NCBI GenBank assembly: GCA_042091695.1
Contig: JBELHA010000028.1
Location: 1 to 38,840, forward strand
Length of the DNA: 38,840 nucleotides
Direction: 5' to 3'
From: Flavicella sp042091695
Lineage (GTDB): Bacteria > Bacteroidota > Bacteroidia > Flavobacteriales > Flavobacteriaceae
Shown here: positions 35,265-38,840 of the stretch, piece by piece
Layout of the letters: each line of letters starts with the position of its first letter
Numbering within the stretch: the first letter of the stretch is position 1
Made by a program: the position numbers and the translations under genes
Notes under the pieces: generated by a model
The model's database searches: none
What the model was told of the DNA's origin: nothing
The model's input: only the letters and a program-made list of their open reading frames with translations

Positions 35265-35674
35265 TAATCATTGCATTTTTTACAAACACCTTCTATGCTG
35301 ATGGCTACTTTATCTATTTTATAATCAGGTAACTCTAATTCAACAGGAATATCTTCAGCTGAAACTGTATCACATTCGGTACACTTGAAGTGTATGTGTT
35401 CGTGTTTGTGTTCCGAATCGTCACATTTGTGATCACATATAGCATAATAAGTATCGTTATTCTCCTGATAGGCCTTGTGAATAATTCCTTTGTCTAAAAG
35501 TGCTTCTAAAGTTCTGTACAGAGTTACTCTATCTATGGGTTGAAGTTCTTTTTGTAGCAATGAGTATGGCATCGCACCCTTATAATTGTTCAATATATCC
35601 ACCAAGGAAACACGTGTTTGAGTGGCTTTTAAGCCTTTCTCGTGTAATATTTTTTTTACGGTATCCATTGACAT
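35264..35674 (-). CDS. Fur-family metalloregulator, probably Zur
   Basis: Metal-dependent repressor of 136 residues. The N-terminal winged helix includes KGLKATQTRVSLVDILNN and the recognition helix DRVTLYRTLEALLDKGI. Two structural-zinc cysteine pairs are present, C98/C101 (KCTEC) and C131/C134 (CKKC). The linker CDHKCDDSEHKHEHIHF is rich in His, Cys and Asp and would hold the sensory site. An alternative ATG six bases downstream (MDTVKK) is equally plausible. It is the last gene of an operon with a TonB receptor and a His-rich lipoprotein. That context, more than its own sequence, suggests zinc rather than iron. A 7-1-7 palindrome at the operon promoter is its likely target. Confidence 0.87.
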   Translation of the reverse strand: MSMDTVKKILHEKGLKATQTRVSLVDILNNYKGAMPYSLLQKELQPIDRVTLYRTLEALLDKGIIHKAYQENNDTYYAICDHKCDDSEHKHEHIHFKCTECDTVSAEDIPVELELPDYKIDKVAISIEGVCKKCND

Positions 35675-35685
35675 ATCAATTGGTT

Positions 35686-38010
35686 TTAAAATTTAAAACT
35701 ACATCCAAATATAATACTTCTTCCCATTTCATCTGCAAAATAACGCAATCTATTCAAATAATCTCTATAAGATGTATTTAGCATATTTTCTGCTTTTACA
35801 TAGCACCTAATTTTGTAATTTGTAAAAATAACATCGGTTGATAATTTACAGCTCAATAAATGATACTGAGAAGGTGCAGGTGCAAAATCAGGTTTGTAAA
35901 AATCTGTGTTTTTTTGTTCAAATACAAATCTATTGGTCACTTCTAATTCTGGAGCTTCCATTTTTATACTTTTTTTCATAGCATACGTTTTTGGAAATTG
36001 ATACGTAAAACTTGAAAAGATACGATTGGGAGGCATAAAAAGCAAATCTTTATGATTGCGTGTATCATCTCCTTTTAGATAGCTATACCTCAGTATACCA
36101 TACAGTGAAGGATGTATATTGAATTGACTTGAAAAATCTACACCAAACAATTGAGCGTCTGTTTGCTCATAATCCCAAACTGAAAAATATCCTCTAATGA
36201 TTCTTTGATAACCGTTGGGTTGTAAGTATATATAATTTTTAAAATTTTGAAGGTATAATAAAGCGCTAAAACTAAAATTAGAATTTGAAAAATACTTGTA
36301 CTCCAAAGTATGTTTGATCGACTTTTCAGTTTTAAGGTTTTGGTTTCCTCTTTCAATACCACTAACACCTTGGTGCAGTCCATAACTATACAATTCGTTT
36401 ATAGCTGGATTTCTCGAAGCAAACCCCGAATTCAGAGTCAACGTTTGAGAGTCTTGTAGGTTGTAAGTAAAAGCGAATATTCCGCTTGCATTGCTAAAAC
36501 TATTGTCAATCCGTTGTACTTCACGTAAAGTATTTCTTTTGATATAAGCAACATTTTGTTCTTCTATATCGTATCTAAAACCTGCTTTAAGGTAATAATT
36601 TTCAGATGTTTTTGATAAGGTTGAAAAGAAACCTGCTTTCAAGGAAAAATAATCAGGAATTAAAGGCAAAATACCTGTCTCAACATCATTGGTATTGTAG
36701 GCATATGAATTTTGATTTCCTAGCTTAAACTTCCAGTCCCCTTCAAAACTGTGTGTGTATTTTATATCAGAATTAAAGGTATACTGCAGTATACTCAAAG
36801 CTGGTATCACACTTCTACCATCTCTACGTATGTCATATTCTTTGCGATCATCAATTTGAGCTGCAACAAAAGCAGTTAGCATTCGATCATCGTCAATGTA
36901 ATGTTTTGCTTTTAATTTTAATAAATGATGAGATACTTCTTGTTTAGGTGCTTCGATCACATAACTAAAATCAGATTCTGTCTTAAAAGGAACCTCCCTT
37001 TGGATCGCTAACTGTAAATTCACTTCATTACCTGAAGTAGCTCCTCTAAGAAGGCCTAATGTCGAATTGAAAGAACTGGCATAAAGATCAAAATAAGTGC
37101 GGTTTTTCCAAGATTTTTCGAGTTGTAAAGAAATATTTGCTTCCTCAGTACCTGTATTATTTAGATAATAATCAGATGTCGATCGATCACCGTATTTTTT
37201 TAGAGTACCATTGATTCTAAATGCTAAATTTTTGTTGGATTTTTCAAAACGCGTGTTTACTATATTTCCTTTTCCATTGGTTTCATGTGTATAATTTACC
37301 AAACCGTGAAAATGGGGTTCTTTTACTATTTTTTTTGGTTCTATGGATACGACACTTCCTAAATTTCCTCCCCCATACTCTATGGCACTTACTCCTTTGA
37401 TAACAGTAATTTTATCCGCTGAAAAAGGGTCTATTTCTGGCGCGTGATCATTTCCCCATTGTTGCCCACTTTGAGGCACGCCATTGTTCAATAATAGCAA
37501 GCGGTTTCCATACAAACCGTGTACGACGGGTTTTGAAATACCTGAACCATTTTTTAGGAGAGCTACACCAGATTCAAATTCTAGTAAACCTCCTAAAGTT
37601 TGGTTGCTATTGTCTACAATTTTTTTTCTTGTTACTACTACATTTGGAACATAACTCCGGTTGCGTTCATTTCCAGAAACAACCACTGTACCCAATGAAT
37701 TTACTGTATGAGACAATTCCATTTGCAGGATAGTATCTCTTTTAGACTGCAAATGTACTTGTCTAGCTTCACAACCGATATGTGAAAAATGCAGGTGGTA
37801 ATCCCCTACTTTTAAACTGTCTAGGGCAAATTTTCCATTTTCATCTGTTATCGTACCTGTATAAGTTTCTTGAACTACGACGCTAACATAAGGGATAGGG
37901 CGCTTTGTAACTTCATCACACACACATCCTTTGATGGAAATATAAGATTGACCTTGGCATACCGAAAGTGAAGCTAAAAAAGCAACACAAAATACGAATA
38001 TTTTGTTCAT
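35686..38010 (-). CDS. TonB-dependent outer-membrane receptor, probably for a metal (zinc)
   Basis: Outer-membrane active transporter of 774 residues. It has a signal peptide (about 1-20, KIFVFCVAFLASLSVCQGQ) and a carboxypeptidase-regulatory-like domain (about 23-110, ISIKGCVCDEVTKRPIPYVSVVV). The plug (about 120-235) contains KPVVHGLYGNRLLLLNNGV and GQQWGNDHAPEIDPFSADKI. A 22-strand barrel ends with the aromatic-terminated GRSIIFGCSFKF. The plug motif with WGNDHAPEIDP resembles the ZnuD-type group of receptors. The gene lies 26 nt after the His-rich lipoprotein and 11 nt before the Fur-family gene, so all three should be one transcript. The substrate assignment is inference from context. 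Confidence 0.88.
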   Translation of the reverse strand: MNKIFVFCVAFLASLSVCQGQSYISIKGCVCDEVTKRPIPYVSVVVQETYTGTITDENGKFALDSLKVGDYHLHFSHIGCEARQVHLQSKRDTILQMELSHTVNSLGTVVVSGNERNRSYVPNVVVTRKKIVDNSNQTLGGLLEFESGVALLKNGSGISKPVVHGLYGNRLLLLNNGVPQSGQQWGNDHAPEIDPFSADKITVIKGVSAIEYGGGNLGSVVSIEPKKIVKEPHFHGLVNYTHETNGKGNIVNTRFEKSNKNLAFRINGTLKKYGDRSTSDYYLNNTGTEEANISLQLEKSWKNRTYFDLYASSFNSTLGLLRGATSGNEVNLQLAIQREVPFKTESDFSYVIEAPKQEVSHHLLKLKAKHYIDDDRMLTAFVAAQIDDRKEYDIRRDGRSVIPALSILQYTFNSDIKYTHSFEGDWKFKLGNQNSYAYNTNDVETGILPLIPDYFSLKAGFFSTLSKTSENYYLKAGFRYDIEEQNVAYIKRNTLREVQRIDNSFSNASGIFAFTYNLQDSQTLTLNSGFASRNPAINELYSYGLHQGVSGIERGNQNLKTEKSIKHTLEYKYFSNSNFSFSALLYLQNFKNYIYLQPNGYQRIIRGYFSVWDYEQTDAQLFGVDFSSQFNIHPSLYGILRYSYLKGDDTRNHKDLLFMPPNRIFSSFTYQFPKTYAMKKSIKMEAPELEVTNRFVFEQKNTDFYKPDFAPAPSQYHLLSCKLSTDVIFTNYKIRCYVKAENMLNTSYRDYLNRLRYFADEMGRSIIFGCSFKF

Positions 38011-38036
38011 GTACAGTTAGAATAAATCTAGTCTAA

Positions 38037-38720
38037 TTATTTAGATCCTAAAACTACTGTTGTAGTAAACGGAGTTTCAATATCTGTTGCACCACCTGCA
38101 TTTGTCAAATCCATATCCGCAACGCCTTCTCCATCTTTGTTTGGTTCATGAATCAATGTGATTGTAAATTTAGCAGCACCTTCATCTCCTGTTACAAAAG
38201 TCGTATTCAATCCAAATTCCTTATTATTATCATCTTTATCAGCATAAGCAATTGTAGCTCCTTCTACATCTGTGTAGAAAAATTGGTGCTCATTTTTTTC
38301 TCTGATAATTTCTAAAGTTACATTGTATTCATCGTCAGTCATGTCTCCTTCGTGATCATCACCTTCATGATCATCACCTTCATGATCGTCTCCTTCATGA
38401 TCGTCTCCCTCATGATCGTCTCCCTCATGTTCCTCATGTTCAGCTTCATTCAAAATTATGACAGAACCCGTATATGATTTATTTGCATACAAAGTACCTG
38501 TTTGCGTTTTCACTGGATCCATAGGTCCTTCACCATCCATATCGGTGAAAGTAAATACAACATCCTCGTGATTCTCGTGTGAAAGCGTGTAAATCAATGT
38601 CGTCATCAATTCGTGTTCGTGGGGTGCATCAACATCTCCTAAAACTTCATCTTTATCACATGATGTGAATAAAAAAGCAGTTAACATTGGTACTACTAGT
38701 AATTTTAATAAATTTATCAT
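38037..38720 (-). CDS. Secreted lipoprotein with tandem HEGDD metal-binding-like repeats
   Basis: Protein of 227 residues from the preferred ATG at 38720 (MINLLKLLVVPMLTAFLFTSC: lipobox FTSC, lipidated C21). An in-frame ATG at 38816 lies upstream of the promoter and operator and is rejected. The body resembles Bacteroidota proteins often labelled 'type 1 periplasmic binding fold superfamily': LIYTLSHENHEDVVFTFTDMDGEG, TGTLYANKSYTGSVIILNE, EHQFFYTDVEGATIAYADKD, TITLIHEPNKDGEGVADMDLTNAGGATDIETPF. A loop near residues 100-135 carries a run of HEGDD units, very rich in His and Asp/Glu, preceded by EAEHEEHEGDD. As the first gene of a TonB-receptor operon it may bind metal at the surface or in the periplasm and hand it on. 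Confidence 0.8.
   Translation of the reverse strand: MINLLKLLVVPMLTAFLFTSCDKDEVLGDVDAPHEHELMTTLIYTLSHENHEDVVFTFTDMDGEGPMDPVKTQTGTLYANKSYTGSVIILNEAEHEEHEGDDHEGDDHEGDDHEGDDHEGDDHEGDMTDDEYNVTLEIIREKNEHQFFYTDVEGATIAYADKDDNNKEFGLNTTFVTGDEGAAKFTITLIHEPNKDGEGVADMDLTNAGGATDIETPFTTTVVLGSK
38354..38428. repeat. Tandem repeat, five 15-bp units
   Basis: Units of the form GATC(A/G)TC(A/T)CC(T/C)TCAT repeat five times in phase, with a degenerate partial copy on the left. On the minus strand they encode HEGDD copies in the lipoprotein. Adjacent units are identical in pairs (1=2, 4=5), a sign of recent duplication by slippage. Copy number probably varies between strains. Confidence 0.92.
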
Positions 38721-38749
38721 TTTTATGATTTTATGAGTTAAATATGCTG

Positions 38750-38779
38750 CAAATATAGTCAAATGCAACAATGTTGCAA
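38750..38779 (-). promoter_or_regulatory. Promoter of the metal-uptake operon (TTG-N19-TATATTTG)
   Basis: On the minus strand TTG (38779-38777) and TATATTTG (38757-38750) are exactly 19 nt apart. The preferred start codon of the lipoprotein is 29 nt downstream. The palindromic operator fills most of the spacer and overlaps the TTG. Confidence 0.8.
38764..38778. promoter_or_regulatory. Candidate Fur/Zur-family operator (7-1-7 palindrome)
   Basis: TGCAACA-A-TGTTGCA is a perfect 15-bp palindrome of the 7-1-7 form typical of Fur-family boxes. It lies between the -33 and -7 elements, so a bound repressor would block polymerase. The operon it precedes encodes a Fur-family protein. Confidence 0.75.
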
Positions 38780-38840
38780 TAAAAAACATTAAAGATTCTT
38801 TAGAATTGTCAAACAATAAATAGTTACAAGTTTTAAAAAT

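Noticed and set aside
38354..38428. Possible CRISPR-like repeat
   Set aside because: Units are contiguous 15-mers with no spacers and are in phase with a coding frame.
38721..38816. Upstream ATG extending the His-rich lipoprotein by 32 residues
   Set aside because: It would place the promoter and the palindromic operator inside the coding region and destroy the lipoprotein signal peptide.

Overview
The window comes from a member of the Bacteroidota, most likely a marine-type Flavobacteriaceae bacterium. The evidence is low GC, A-rich translation starts without clear Shine-Dalgarno sites, promoter elements of the Bacteroidota type (TTG-N19/20-TAnnTTTG), a SecA with the long Bacteroidota insertion, a PorV2/UPF0164-type outer-membrane protein, fused hisIE and hisB genes in a single his operon, and a TonB receptor with a carboxypeptidase-regulatory-like N-terminus. 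It reads as ordinary chromosome. I see no phage, transposase, CRISPR array or rRNA. A run of exactly 100 N (29978-30077) is a scaffold gap that cuts two genes.

Layout. 1-111: 5' part of a tRNA-Lys with its promoter. 112-1620: ATPase and permease of an Mla-type lipid ABC transporter. 1813-3459: PafA-type secreted alkaline phosphatase. 3530-5143: a minus-strand run of an NTF2-like lipoprotein, a GNAT acetyltransferase and phosphatidylserine synthase. 5292-9654: an SRPBCC-like protein, a YheT-type hydrolase, a PorV2-like outer-membrane protein and apolipoprotein N-acyltransferase. 9700-17127: the complete histidine operon hisGDCBHAF(IE) on the minus strand, preceded by a leader peptide and transcription attenuator. 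17411-20061: alanine dehydrogenase, then a divergent YceI/MarR pair. 20245-25535: VIT/CCC1 transporter, DUF2461, SecA and DUF2795. 25637-26981: cobalamin adenosyltransferase and a methyltransferase. 27070-29977: start of a capsule/exopolysaccharide export locus (Wza, Wzc), cut by the gap. 30078-33521: RecG and an RsmB/NOP-family RNA methyltransferase. 33691-35207: divergent HxlR regulator and short-chain reductase. 35264-38720: a metal-uptake operon (His/Asp-rich lipoprotein, TonB-dependent receptor, Fur/Zur-family regulator).

Two regulatory systems stand out. First, upstream of hisG an 18-residue reading frame containing His-His-Arg-His is followed by mutually exclusive antiterminator and terminator helices. 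This is a complete his attenuator laid out like the proteobacterial ones. Second, the metal operon has a perfect 7-1-7 palindrome of the Fur-family type lying between the -33 and -7 elements of its promoter. The last gene of that operon encodes a Fur-family repressor, so a self-regulating zinc (or similar metal) uptake system is likely. Its first product is a lipoprotein with tandem HEGDD repeats that may bind metal at the cell surface for the TonB receptor. Function assignments come from recognising motifs by eye. No database search was possible.
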